From: JAHBNG01 sp039028975
Lineage (GTDB): Bacteria; Chloroflexota; Anaerolineae; Caldilineales; Caldilineaceae
Assembly (NCBI GenBank): GCA_039028975.1
Contig: JBCCHB010000103.1
Span: forward strand, 1-60,496
Length of the DNA: 60,496 bases
Direction of reading: 5' to 3'
Part shown: positions 43,147 to 53,000 of the stretch, in pieces
Layout of the letters: each line of letters begins with the position of its first letter
How positions within the stretch are numbered: the stretch's first letter is position 1
The notes under the pieces: generated by a model
Told to the model about the DNA's origin: nothing
The model's input: only the letters and a program-made list of their open reading frames with translations
Database searches by the model: none
Program-made: the position numbers and the translations under genes

Positions 43147-45003
43147 ATGGATCGAACGACACCGGTAGCACACAATGAAGAGATTGAGCTGTATATTCGG
43201 ACTTACTATTCGCTGTTGCGGAGCAGTGAACCGATTCGGATTCGGAGTTTGGAAGAGACGCATGCAGCCATGGATTCCAACTTGCACCATGAGGCGTCGA
43301 GCGTAGATTTGGATATGTCGGCGTTGGTCTACTCGGCACTGCGCTTACCTACCTGCGTCCACAGTGCGGATCTAGTGGTGATGGGACAGCGAGATACGGT
43401 CTTTGAACGAGCTGGCTATGACGTGAATTCATGGAACGCAGTGAGTGCCCGTGCTCGACGCCGTAAATTCTTCTACGAGGATGGGTCTGCCACATTGGCT
43501 GCTTTTATTGCCAGCGTTAGCGATATCGATGATGTGATCCCCTGTTTGGTGGCCTTTCAGATTGAGTGGAATAAGCTCCATGAAAAGCTCAGCCGCCATC
43601 GCATTGGTGACCGGGTTACCTTGGCTGCCGGGACGGAGAAGGGGCTGCCCTCCATGGATTTTCTGGAAGAGATCCGTGAGGCGCTTAACTTAGATTCGGG
43701 CGGTATCACCCGTCTTTGCCAAGTTTGGCCGGGTGCTCAGTTTTTAAAGACTCTTCGTCTGGCAAGGGAAAAGCCGCTGGATCTTCAGGTGACTGTGTTA
43801 GGCAGCGGCCTGAGCGACTATCGAAGCAGCGTTCAACATTGGTGGCATAAGGTAGAAGAGCGTGCAGGGGCCGCCCAGCTTGCCGAACGCCCAATCTACT
43901 TTGTTAGCAGCAACATTCATAGCCTTGTCAACCTCGTCTCTGGTATCGCCTGGGAGATGAAGGATGAGATTATTGACTTTATTCACCGAATCAACCCAGA
44001 AGGCCTGCTTGAAGAATATCAGCGCATCCCCGAGGATGATACGGGCCAGCTACGCAATTTTCTTTACTATGCCCAACGCTTCTTTCTAAATCATCCGTCT
44101 ACATCGGAGAGTTATCGCAAGCGGTCCGCAGAGAGAGAGGCGGAAATCGGCATTATTCGCGTCAGTGACCCCCACTGTTTGGATGTTCAAGCCCAGCTCT
44201 TTGATCTCTCCAAACTCAATCCATCCTACTTTGATCCCAGAATGCAGGCAAGCTCGGATCCAGCAACAAATCTGCTTACTCATAGCAATGCAATGCTCTT
44301 CAATATCGATTATCCACTGGGTATGGCAGCCTATCATATTTTTAGCCAGGTCAGTACAGTTACTGGGCAGACTTTGGGCGTCTACATTTTGGGCAAAGCT
44401 GCCACCCTCAATGGCCGTGTTGGGGATGTCATGTTGCCTAATGTGGTCTATGATGAGCACTCAAAAAATTCCTATCTCTTCCGCAACTGCTTTGTCGCCC
44501 ATGATGTGGCACCCCACCTCAACTTTGGCACCGTCTTTGATAATCAGAAAGCGGTGACGGTGCGGGGAACGCTGCTGCAAAATCGCCACTTTATGCACGT
44601 CTTCTATGAGGAAGGGTACACAGATATTGAGATGGAAGCAGGGCCTTACCTAAGCGCCATTTATGAGGATATCTACCCAAAACGGTATCCCCTCAACGAG
44701 ATTGTGAATCTCTTTATCAATGCACCTTATGATATCGGTCTGATTCATTATGCGAGTGATACACCCATTAGCAAGGGGCAGACGCTCTTGAGCAAGAGCT
44801 TGAGCTACTTTGGTGTAGATGCAACGTACGCTACATCGGTAGCCGTTCTGAATCGGTTATTCGACCAGGAGATACAGCGGCAGAGGCAGTTGGTCCAATT
44901 ATCTACCCATACGAACGGCACATTGGTGACGAAGAAGAACCCGAAAGAGGCCAATGAGGACAAAGAAATGAAACGGAATATTGTAATAGGTAGTGGACAA
45001 TAG
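43147..45003 (+). CDS. Conserved protein of unknown function (possibly DUF6909)
   Basis: 618 residues, no signal peptide or membrane segment. The first half is helical. The second half has an alpha/beta core resembling nucleoside phosphorylases: VYILGKAATLNGRVGDVMLPNVVYDEHSKNSYLFRNCF, then TVRGTLLQN and IEMEAGPYLSAIYE, where the phosphorylase family has its VxMExxA motif. The C-terminal ~35 residues are Lys/Glu-rich. I judge it a phosphorylase-like fold, but the active-site pattern is not certain. It starts just after tRNA copy 2 and is probably the first gene of the host backbone. Confidence 0.7.
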   Translation: MDRTTPVAHNEEIELYIRTYYSLLRSSEPIRIRSLEETHAAMDSNLHHEASSVDLDMSALVYSALRLPTCVHSADLVVMGQRDTVFERAGYDVNSWNAVSARARRRKFFYEDGSATLAAFIASVSDIDDVIPCLVAFQIEWNKLHEKLSRHRIGDRVTLAAGTEKGLPSMDFLEEIREALNLDSGGITRLCQVWPGAQFLKTLRLAREKPLDLQVTVLGSGLSDYRSSVQHWWHKVEERAGAAQLAERPIYFVSSNIHSLVNLVSGIAWEMKDEIIDFIHRINPEGLLEEYQRIPEDDTGQLRNFLYYAQRFFLNHPSTSESYRKRSAEREAEIGIIRVSDPHCLDVQAQLFDLSKLNPSYFDPRMQASSDPATNLLTHSNAMLFNIDYPLGMAAYHIFSQVSTVTGQTLGVYILGKAATLNGRVGDVMLPNVVYDEHSKNSYLFRNCFVAHDVAPHLNFGTVFDNQKAVTVRGTLLQNRHFMHVFYEEGYTDIEMEAGPYLSAIYEDIYPKRYPLNEIVNLFINAPYDIGLIHYASDTPISKGQTLLSKSLSYFGVDATYATSVAVLNRLFDQEIQRQRQLVQLSTHTNGTLVTKKNPKEANEDKEMKRNIVIGSGQ

Positions 45004-45009
45004 GCACTG

Positions 45010-45103
45010 TATAGTTGTAAGCGTTCAGCCCCCTGAGCCTGTCGAAGGGGCGACCGGCTTCGACAAGCTCAGCCTACATGGGGGGAGTGAACGGTTACGT
45101 ATA
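45010..45103. repeat. Palindromic element with the TGAGCCTGTCGAAGG core
   Basis: The core CCCTGAGCCTGTCGAAGG / CTTCGACAAGCTCAGCC is one of the most widespread dispersed inverted repeats in environmental bacterial genomes. Outside it TTGTAAGCGTTCA pairs with TGAACGGTTACGTATAA with a few mismatches. It is non-coding and sits between the 618-aa gene and the SirB1 gene. Confidence 0.75.
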
Positions 45104-45169
45104 ATTAGGGGTAGGACGATAATCTGCCAACCTTAAATCGAATTTAATCTATGATTGAGGATTTTATTT

Positions 45170-46099
45170 ATGGCGAAGCCATCTACTTTTTTTAAACAGT
45201 TTGCACATGAATCGGCCAAACCAGATGCGGCCCCTGAGCGCCTGGCCCTCTTCATTGCGGGGATGGCTTACCCAGACCTCAATCTAGAAGAGCCACTGCT
45301 GCTGCTGGATCGGATGGCCCAACGAGTGGCTGAGACAGTGATTCAATATAGCCCAGGCATGGATCGAGCCATTCAATTTCTCGCCATCATCAACCACGAA
45401 TTTGCCTTTGAGGGCAACCGCAATAGCTACTACGATGTACAAAATAATTTTCTGAATGTGGTATTAGAAAAACGAACAGGTATGCCCATTTCGCTTAGCG
45501 TTATCTGTATGGCCGTGGGCAGACGTTTGTCAGCCTATGGTATTGACCTAAAGATTGATGGGGTGGGGCTACCCAGGCATTTTATGGCCCGCTACGAAGA
45601 TGAAGCGGGGGTTTGGCTGCTCGATCCATTTAATGGCGAGGTCATCACAGAAAACGACGCCGGGCGGTACCTTGGGCAAATGCTCTACGATGAGCGCTGG
45701 GACGGGACAGAAATCGCCTTACCCTCTGAGGTATTTCGTCCGGTCTCACCCAATATGGTCGCTTTCCGTATGCTGAACAATTTGCGGATCGAGTATCTTC
45801 ACCAGGAAAATTTACTATCGGCCATTCGCGTGCTAGACTATATGCTTGTCCTCCAGCCCCAAGATGAGTTACTGTGGAGAGAGCGGGCGCTACTTCATTA
45901 TCAGTGCGAAAATTGGGAGTTGGCCGAGCGGGACATTCGGCGCTTCTTCTTTCTGAAAGATAGCCTTCTTGTTACCTTTACTCACCTGATCGAAGAGAAC
46001 GATCACTTTGACGAACTGATGGAAGATCTAGGGGAAGAAGATCACAATCTGCTTTACCTCTTGAGTGACATTGAAAAGCATCGCACCCGACTCAATTAA
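45170..46099 (+). CDS. SirB1-like transglutaminase-fold protein with TPR
   Basis: 309 residues. I start at ATG 45170, where GAGG lies nine bases upstream. Residues ~70-180 form the Transglut_core2 domain of SirB1 (NRNSYYDVQNNFLNVVLEKRTGMPISLSVICMAVGRRL, GLPRHFMARYE, LLDPFNGEVI). The usual catalytic Cys of transglutaminases is replaced in this family (here SVIC), so activity is doubtful. TPR-like helices follow. It is 11 bases from an acyltransferase gene, so an operon with the two downstream genes is likely. Confidence 0.82.
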   Translation: MAKPSTFFKQFAHESAKPDAAPERLALFIAGMAYPDLNLEEPLLLLDRMAQRVAETVIQYSPGMDRAIQFLAIINHEFAFEGNRNSYYDVQNNFLNVVLEKRTGMPISLSVICMAVGRRLSAYGIDLKIDGVGLPRHFMARYEDEAGVWLLDPFNGEVITENDAGRYLGQMLYDERWDGTEIALPSEVFRPVSPNMVAFRMLNNLRIEYLHQENLLSAIRVLDYMLVLQPQDELLWRERALLHYQCENWELAERDIRRFFFLKDSLLVTFTHLIEENDHFDELMEDLGEEDHNLLYLLSDIEKHRTRLN

Positions 46100-46109
46100 C
46101 AAAAGATTT

Positions 46110-46793
46110 ATGCCTTTCCCTAAAGATGCATCTGCTTTTTGGAAATTCATGCACGGCCTCATTCGATTTGGGGTGGGTGCATTGCTCTGCCGTTTAACAG
46201 TCGATGGACGCGAAAACGTGCCACCCACAGGTGGTTGTGTGGTGGCCAGTAACCATAACATTGGGCCAGATTATGTTGTTTTAGGGTATGGTGCTTCTCG
46301 CCAGATCTTTTACATGGCCAAGAAAGAGACGTTTGGCATTCATCCACTGTTGGATCGCTTTCTCTGGGCCGTTGGCGCTTTTCCCGTAGAGCGTGGTAAG
46401 AGAGACCAAGGTGCGATTCAGGAAGCTGTCGACCTAGTCCAATCTGGACGGGTTCTGGGAATGTTCCCTGAGGGTACCCGCAGCAAAGATGGCGTTCTGC
46501 AAAAAGGGCGTTCCGGTGCCATTCGCATTGCAGTCGAAGCAGGCGTCCCCATCCTGCCAGCGGCTGTTACCAATTCAAATGAACTCATGCAACGCCTGCT
46601 CTTTAAACTGTGGAGACGTCCTGCGGTCACCGTTCGTTTTGGCCCGCCTATCTATCCAGTACAGGGAGAAAATAGCCCCCAAACCATTCGCAAGCTGACC
46701 CACCAGACCATGGTTGCCATTGCCACTCTTCTTCCCCCTGAGAAGCGAGGACCTTATGCAGAGGATGTTGACCAATGGGTTGCCCAGGATTAA
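46110..46793 (+). CDS. 1-acylglycerol-3-phosphate acyltransferase (PlsC family)
   Basis: 228 residues from ATG 46110 (a GTG at 46065 inside the preceding gene is less likely). The HX4D motif is ASNHNIGPDY, and FPEGTRSKDGVLQKGRSGAIRIA and VPILPAAVTN are the following blocks, all typical of lysophosphatidate acyltransferases acting at the inner membrane. It follows the SirB1 gene by 11 bases and overlaps the next gene's start region, so the three are likely one operon for envelope synthesis. Confidence 0.88.
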   Translation: MPFPKDASAFWKFMHGLIRFGVGALLCRLTVDGRENVPPTGGCVVASNHNIGPDYVVLGYGASRQIFYMAKKETFGIHPLLDRFLWAVGAFPVERGKRDQGAIQEAVDLVQSGRVLGMFPEGTRSKDGVLQKGRSGAIRIAVEAGVPILPAAVTNSNELMQRLLFKLWRRPAVTVRFGPPIYPVQGENSPQTIRKLTHQTMVAIATLLPPEKRGPYAEDVDQWVAQD

Positions 46794-48625
46794 ACTGTTC
46801 AGGTACCAATCGTCGGCAACATTCTCTAGCCAACCTCCGATTTTGGATGGCCTACTTTCTATTGAATTTTGCTCTCTTTTTGCCCTTATATCTCCTTAGT
46901 ACTGATGGCAGTAGCTTCTGGCCCACACTTCAATTTCATAGCAGCCAAATTGGCGATACCCAAAGATTCATTTCCCAGGTTCTATTCAAACAACTGGCCC
47001 AATATCGCAACAATTTTGATATCTTTCGCTTAAATGTAGAGTGGGCTGTTTTGGTGGCTCTTTGGGTATTGGTGGCCCCCTGGCTCCATGGTCGTCTGCG
47101 TCTACTTCGGGGGCTGGGAATCATTCTGTGCATCCTCTATCTACTTGGCTTCTACTACTACCTCTACGAAGCCATCACCGTCTCTTTTTTTCTGGTGGAC
47201 CCTATCTTCTATAACCAATATTTTATGGCCATCGATGGGTTACAGTTTCTCATGTCCCACATTGATCTGTCGCTCTTTACCTATGTGGGTGCAGGGGTTG
47301 CCGTGATTCTCGTCCACTTCTTCATCTGGTGGTTATTGAGGATCCTTTTTCGTTCGGAGATGGCTTCGCTTCGCTTTCACTGGAGTATACGGGTGGGGAC
47401 GCTCATCTTGGCCGCTTTGGCCATTGCCTCGGTTGTGCGGTTCAAGGTTGCGCTGGCCAATCCGGTTATGGTTGCCAGTAGCCTCAGCTATAAGCTAGAA
47501 AAAAATATCACCGAGTCGCTAGAGATTGCCCACAACGTTGCCAACTATAATGAGGAGTTGGTCAACCGAAGCTATGACTATCAAGGCTATACACTGTTGG
47601 AAAAGCCCAATATTTATCTGATATTCGTTGAATCCTACGGCAGCGTACTCTATAAGCGACCCCACTTTCGCCCAGACTATTTAAGGCTGCTCAAGGAATT
47701 GGATGAAGAGCTTGCGGCCCACGATTGGCATTCGGTCTCCAATTTTAGCACGTCAACCACCTGGGGCGGGGGATCGTGGATGGCTTATAACAGCTTTCTC
47801 TTTGGGCTACGGATTGATGTACATCCCCAATTCCTCTATCTGCGCAACAGATATCGTTACGCCACATATCCAGACCTGGGTCACTACCTCAAGAGCCAGG
47901 GCTATCGCTACTTCCGTGCATCCTCTCTCTCGGTGGAGATGACCGACTCTGAGTGGGCCCAGTATATTCACTACTACGGTGTGGATGAGTGGCTCCGCTA
48001 CCGAGATCTGGCCTATACTGGGGAACGCTACAGTTGGGGACCTTCACCACCGGATCAGTATACGTTGGGCTTCCTCCATGAACGAATGCTAGAGAGTGCG
48101 CCCAATCAGCCTCATTTGGCTTTCCTAATTACACAAAATTCTCACTATCCATGGAGACCTCTTCCCCAGGTCATCGATGATTGGCACAACTTTAACCAAG
48201 GTTCCTTTCCTAGCCCGAATGCGGCAAAAGGGCTAACTGGCTTAGATGCACAACGGGCCAACTACCTTGCCGCCATCAAAAACCAGTTGAGCGTCATGGT
48301 CCACTTCATCACCCATGTGCTCTCCCAGCAAGATGAGAACGCAATTGTGGTTCTGGTGGGGGATCATCAGCCGCCCAGGGTTGCCCGCCGAGATGATGGC
48401 TTTGAGACACCTATACATATTATCGGACGAGATCCGGCCCTTGTCCAGACACTAGCTGTATTTGGGTTTCAGCCGGGGCTAACGGTGAATGACCAAGCCA
48501 ACCCGATTAAACACGAGGGATTTTATTCTATGTTTATGCAACTCCTGATCGGACTATATGGAGAAGAAGGTGTAGTCCCCCCACCATACAAACCCAACGG
48601 AGTCAATATAAAAGTTAGCCATTGA
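46775..48625 (+). CDS. LTA synthase-like sulfatase (alkaline phosphatase superfamily)
   Basis: Up to 616 residues. Five or so transmembrane segments lie in the N-terminal half (AYFLLNFALFLPLYLLS, VALWVLVAPWLHGRLR, GIILCILYLLGFYYYLYEA, FTYVGAGVAVILVHFFIWWLL). The extracellular sulfatase domain has NIYLIFVESYGSVLYKRP in place of the metal/nucleophile region, TSTTWGGGSWMAYNSFL with the Thr/Ser nucleophile region, HLAFLITQNSHYPW and VVLVGDHQPPR. It resembles enzymes that add phosphoglycerol to lipoteichoic acid or glycolipids. The start is uncertain: TTG 46775 overlaps plsC, ATG 46847 is the alternative. Confidence 0.82.
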   Translation: MGCPGLNCSGTNRRQHSLANLRFWMAYFLLNFALFLPLYLLSTDGSSFWPTLQFHSSQIGDTQRFISQVLFKQLAQYRNNFDIFRLNVEWAVLVALWVLVAPWLHGRLRLLRGLGIILCILYLLGFYYYLYEAITVSFFLVDPIFYNQYFMAIDGLQFLMSHIDLSLFTYVGAGVAVILVHFFIWWLLRILFRSEMASLRFHWSIRVGTLILAALAIASVVRFKVALANPVMVASSLSYKLEKNITESLEIAHNVANYNEELVNRSYDYQGYTLLEKPNIYLIFVESYGSVLYKRPHFRPDYLRLLKELDEELAAHDWHSVSNFSTSTTWGGGSWMAYNSFLFGLRIDVHPQFLYLRNRYRYATYPDLGHYLKSQGYRYFRASSLSVEMTDSEWAQYIHYYGVDEWLRYRDLAYTGERYSWGPSPPDQYTLGFLHERMLESAPNQPHLAFLITQNSHYPWRPLPQVIDDWHNFNQGSFPSPNAAKGLTGLDAQRANYLAAIKNQLSVMVHFITHVLSQQDENAIVVLVGDHQPPRVARRDDGFETPIHIIGRDPALVQTLAVFGFQPGLTVNDQANPIKHEGFYSMFMQLLIGLYGEEGVVPPPYKPNGVNIKVSH

Positions 48626-48774
48626 CGATTATGTGGTTTGTGTTGCAACTATACATTGGGAAATCTCCTCGTTAACCCCAAATTAGCAGGCAGTACTTAG
48701 AACACACCTCTAATCGTCATTCTACAATCTTTAATCGTCAATCATCAATCGTCAATGTACAAAGGAGAACCCAA

Positions 48775-49857
48775 ATGGCGTACAGAGTTATTCAAGTTGG
48801 AACAGGTGGCCAGGGACGAGGCTGGTGCGAGCGGTTTTTGCCCCCCAATGTGGCAGATGGCCTCATTGAGGTGGTAGCGGCCGTGGATGTAAATCACGAG
48901 GTTCTGGTCCATGCTCACGAGGAACTGGGCGTTCCAGAGGAAAAGTGTTATACCGACATCCATGCAGCTTTTGCCGAAAATGAAGCCGACTTTTGCACCA
49001 TTGTCACGCCCCCCGCCTACCATGAAGATGTAGTAGATGTGGCTTTGGCCCACAATATGGATATCCTATCAGAGAAGCCCATTGCAGATACATTGGAAGG
49101 CTCGGTACGGATTGCTGAAAAGGTAAAGCGGGCAGGCAGAAAGATGGGCGTTACCATGAGCCATCGCTTTGATCAGGATAAGACAACGCTGCGTAAAGAG
49201 CTACGTTCCGGTCGTAATGGCACCCTAGATTATTTGGTCTGTCGCTTTACCTGTAATATGCGCAACTTTGGCGATTGGGGTGCTCATTTCCGCCATACCA
49301 TGATCGATCCCCTGATGATCGAAGGTTCGGTCCATCACCTGGATATTGTGGCTGATTTGGCTGGGGCCAAATGCGATACAATCTATGCTCAGGGATGGAA
49401 TCCAAGCTGGGGTGAGTATGGTGGTGAATCCCAAGGTTTGGTGATCATGTCCTTTGAAAACGGGGTCAAGGCCACGTACGAAGGAGCCAAAACCAACGCG
49501 GTGGGTCTCAATGGCTGGGCGCAAGAGTATGTGCGGGCGGAGTGCGAACAGGCCACCCTTATCATGGACCGGCGACGAGTGGAGCGTCACCCTTATGAGG
49601 GTGGCCGCATTTATAAACGTGAAGGCGAAGGGGCCGAGATTCCTCTGTTAGAACAGCCCAAATGGATGAATACATGGCTGGTTGAGCAATTTGTTCAGTG
49701 GTTGGATGGTGGTCCCGTCATGGAGACCAACATCGAGGATAATCTCCAGTCTGTTGCGCTCATCTTTGCCGCCATCCAGAGCAGTCGTACAGGACAACCC
49801 GTCAAAGTCCAAGAACTTTTGGCCGAGACGCGTCAAAAAGAGAGTACTTCGCTTTGA
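48775..49857 (+). CDS. Gfo/Idh/MocA family oxidoreductase
   Basis: 360 residues from ATG 48775 behind AAAGGAG. The Rossmann start YRVIQVGTGGQGRGWCERFL, the ADFCTIVTPPAYHEDVVDVALAHNMDILSEKPIADTLEGSVRIAEKVKRAG block (with the EKP Lys) and the GSVHHLDIVADLAG helix are diagnostic. It probably oxidises a sugar or cyclitol; substrate unknown. It stands apart from the preceding membrane genes by ~150 bases that contain short ATCGTCAATC repeats. Confidence 0.88.
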   Translation: MAYRVIQVGTGGQGRGWCERFLPPNVADGLIEVVAAVDVNHEVLVHAHEELGVPEEKCYTDIHAAFAENEADFCTIVTPPAYHEDVVDVALAHNMDILSEKPIADTLEGSVRIAEKVKRAGRKMGVTMSHRFDQDKTTLRKELRSGRNGTLDYLVCRFTCNMRNFGDWGAHFRHTMIDPLMIEGSVHHLDIVADLAGAKCDTIYAQGWNPSWGEYGGESQGLVIMSFENGVKATYEGAKTNAVGLNGWAQEYVRAECEQATLIMDRRRVERHPYEGGRIYKREGEGAEIPLLEQPKWMNTWLVEQFVQWLDGGPVMETNIEDNLQSVALIFAAIQSSRTGQPVKVQELLAETRQKESTSL

Positions 49858-50092
49858 TTTGAATTCAATTGAGTTGATTTGACGCAATATATAGATGAAA
49901 TTGATAAAGTGTGATATACTCCATTCTTCACACATGATTGGGAGGCCAGGACAGACTTGTTGCTGGCCTCTTTGCTTGTTGGCACTTAGGAATCAGGATC
50001 AAATAAAACCCGAAACTTCGACGCTGTCATCTCGAGTTCCCAAGGGATCTTTCATTTGGTTTTATAAAATTCTCACTCCTTAGGAGACGTCT

Positions 50093-53000
50093 ATGGCTTC
50101 CCAGCTATATGCCTTGCTTGTCGGTATTGATCGTTATGACAACCCAGCCCAAGCCCCTCACCTGCGCGGTTGTGTGGCAGATGTGGAGGGAACCTATCGC
50201 TGGCTGACCCAACAGATGAGCGTTCCCCAGGAGAATGTTCTCTTACTCACCTCCCGCATGAATGCCAGTGAACCGCCTGAGCGACGCGCTACCCGGGCGA
50301 ATATCATTCACGGCTGGCAAACACATCTTATGCAGGCTGGTCCAGGCGATCAAGTCTTTTTCAACTACAGTGGTCATGGTGCAAGAGCCAGGGCAATGGC
50401 ACCAGAAAATGCCAGTGGTTATGATGAATCGCTGGTCCCCTGTGACAGTCGTACGCCTAATGTCTATGATCTGATTGACCAAGAGCTAGCCCTCCTGATT
50501 GAGGCAGTGGAGAAGAAGGGGGCACAAGTCACGATTTTTCTCGATTGCTGCCATTCCGGTAGTGGAACCCGCCAAGGAGAGTCCACCGATGAGAATCAGC
50601 CCCGAGTGCGAAAGTGTGCTTCGGATGAGCGGGTACGGCCCATGGATACGTTGGTTGCCGGTGTAAAAACCCAGGCTGGAACTCGTTCTACCAAAGCACC
50701 CAGCGGCTGGATTCCTCTGGGCAACCATGTGCTGCTGGCTGGGTGTCGAGATGAAGAACTCAGCTATGAATACCAATCGCCAGAGACGGGGCAGTGGCAG
50801 GGCGCCACGACCTACTTTTTCCACCAAGCCATGACCGATTTCCACCCCAATATGACTTGGTCCGATGTTCACGACATTGTCCAGGTGAACGTTCATAAGG
50901 AATACCCAGCCCAAACGCCTCAGCTAGAAGGGCCAGGAAATATGCGGATCTTTGGCGGCATTGGACAAGAGCCGCCATCGTACTATCTGGTGGAGCAGGT
51001 GGACGGTGAGCATTTTGTTAAGCTGAATGTAGGCATCACGTCAGGATTGAGCTTGGGTAGCCAGCTTGCCATCTATCCGCCAGAGAGTAACCTAATGGAT
51101 TCGCCGATTGCTACCGCCGAGGTTGAAGAGGTGCGGGTCGACCATCTTTGGGCCAAGCTGGATTCCCCTGCGGTCGTAGAGCTTGCTAGCCGCGTCAAAG
51201 TCACTGGCTATAGCTATACCGACCAGACGCTCGGCGTGGGCGTAGCCGATGCAGCGCTGCGTAAGCAGTTAATGGATGCGGATTCGGGTTTTCTGCGCAT
51301 CCTGAACCCGGACGAGGTGAGTACAGTACTCCAGTACCGGGTCATTGAAGAAGCGGGACAGTACGTGGTTTTGGATGGCACAGAGGTACAAGTCATCAAC
51401 GAAAGGCCGCCTGCTACAGAGGAAGGGGTCGCCCAGCTGATCAAGTTGCTGGAGCATCTGGCCATTTACAACAATGCAGCCACATTGCAGAATCCGTCAT
51501 CTGTTTCCCGAATGGCAGGGGCCGTGACTATCGATAATCCGGTCACGTACACCGAGTACGGGCGTAGAGGTCCGATTGACCCCACGCCACTCAGAACGAG
51601 TGATAGTGGCAATCAGATCATCATTCAATCGGGTGAGTCGGTCTACTTTACCATAAAGAACCAAAGTGATACAGTCATCTACCTGGCCCTGCTAGAATTC
51701 ACGCCCGATTTCGCCATCAACCGCGTCTATCCAGGGCGGGCGCGCTATCAGCAGGTCGGCCCCCAAAAAGAGATCGCCATCGATTTTCAATCGGTAACGT
51801 TGGACAACCCTAGGCTAGCTCAAGGGCGCTACTTATACAAGGTACTTGCAACGGCCGAACCGACTGAGTTTGACGCGCTGGAGCTGCCCCCTCTCAACCA
51901 ACCCCAGAGTGGCTCCAACACCCGGGCGGTGGGAGGTTCTGCACTGGCTCAGTTGATGAACTCAATTCGCCATGATGGAACCCGCGGGGCCACCTTGCGC
52001 ACAGACCCGACCGAAGATGAGTGGACCACCGCCCAACTAGTCATCACCGTAGCCGCCACAGCAGAGACGGTTGACCTAACTGAGGGTGAAACCTCAGCCT
52101 CCCTTATTACATCGTTGGCACCCATAACGATTACCAAACCAGCCAATCTGTCGGGGCGCGTCTCTGTGGGGCCACTCTCCCATACTACCCGTAGCAGCGA
52201 TAGCAACCAGGGCGCTGCTGTCCCCCCACCGCCCGGCATGGACAATCCAGATGCCAGCTCATACTTCCAGCCTGTGACCGTCGGGGCTACAACTCGGACA
52301 ACCAGGGCAGCCCCTCTCTTGTTGACGATTGAAAGTGAGGCTGACCAGTTGGCCGCCGTGTCGCCTGATACGCCATTGCAGCTAGAAATGGCGGTCGAGG
52401 CCGATCCGACCCTGCGCGGGATACTCCCCATTGCATACGATGGTGAAAGCTACTATGTGATTGGATCCTCTCAAGAAGAATCTATGGAGGGTACGGAGGC
52501 ACTGTCTGGGACACGTTCGGCTGGAACGCTTGCATCTGAAACCCTGTTGTCAGGATCACGCCAAACCTTTACTGTCAACATCGACTATTTGCCACCTCAC
52601 GGTGCCTCATCAGAGGGCGATCCGGATGAATTAGCCCAATCTCGGGGTCTAATCCGCACAGCCCGTCTCTTCTTCTACAAAGTCTTTTTGAAAGAATTGC
52701 CAGAGGATACAGGGTTGCGCAAAGCTGAGCTTTCTCCGGAGGGCAAGGCAGTCTACGCACCGATGCTCAAAGAGAACATGGATTCATCTGTCCGCAAAGT
52801 GGCGCTGATGGTTCATGGGATTACGGCAGACACGAGGTGGCTGGTCGAGAAGGTCTGGCCCAAAGTCACCCAGTATCAGGAGTACGATCTCTGTCTCGCC
52901 TACGATTATGAGTCGTTCGGGACCGGCATCAAAGATAACAGCCGTATTCTCTATCAGGCGTTGACGGAATTGGGCTTTGGTGCCAATGACGAGTTGCTGT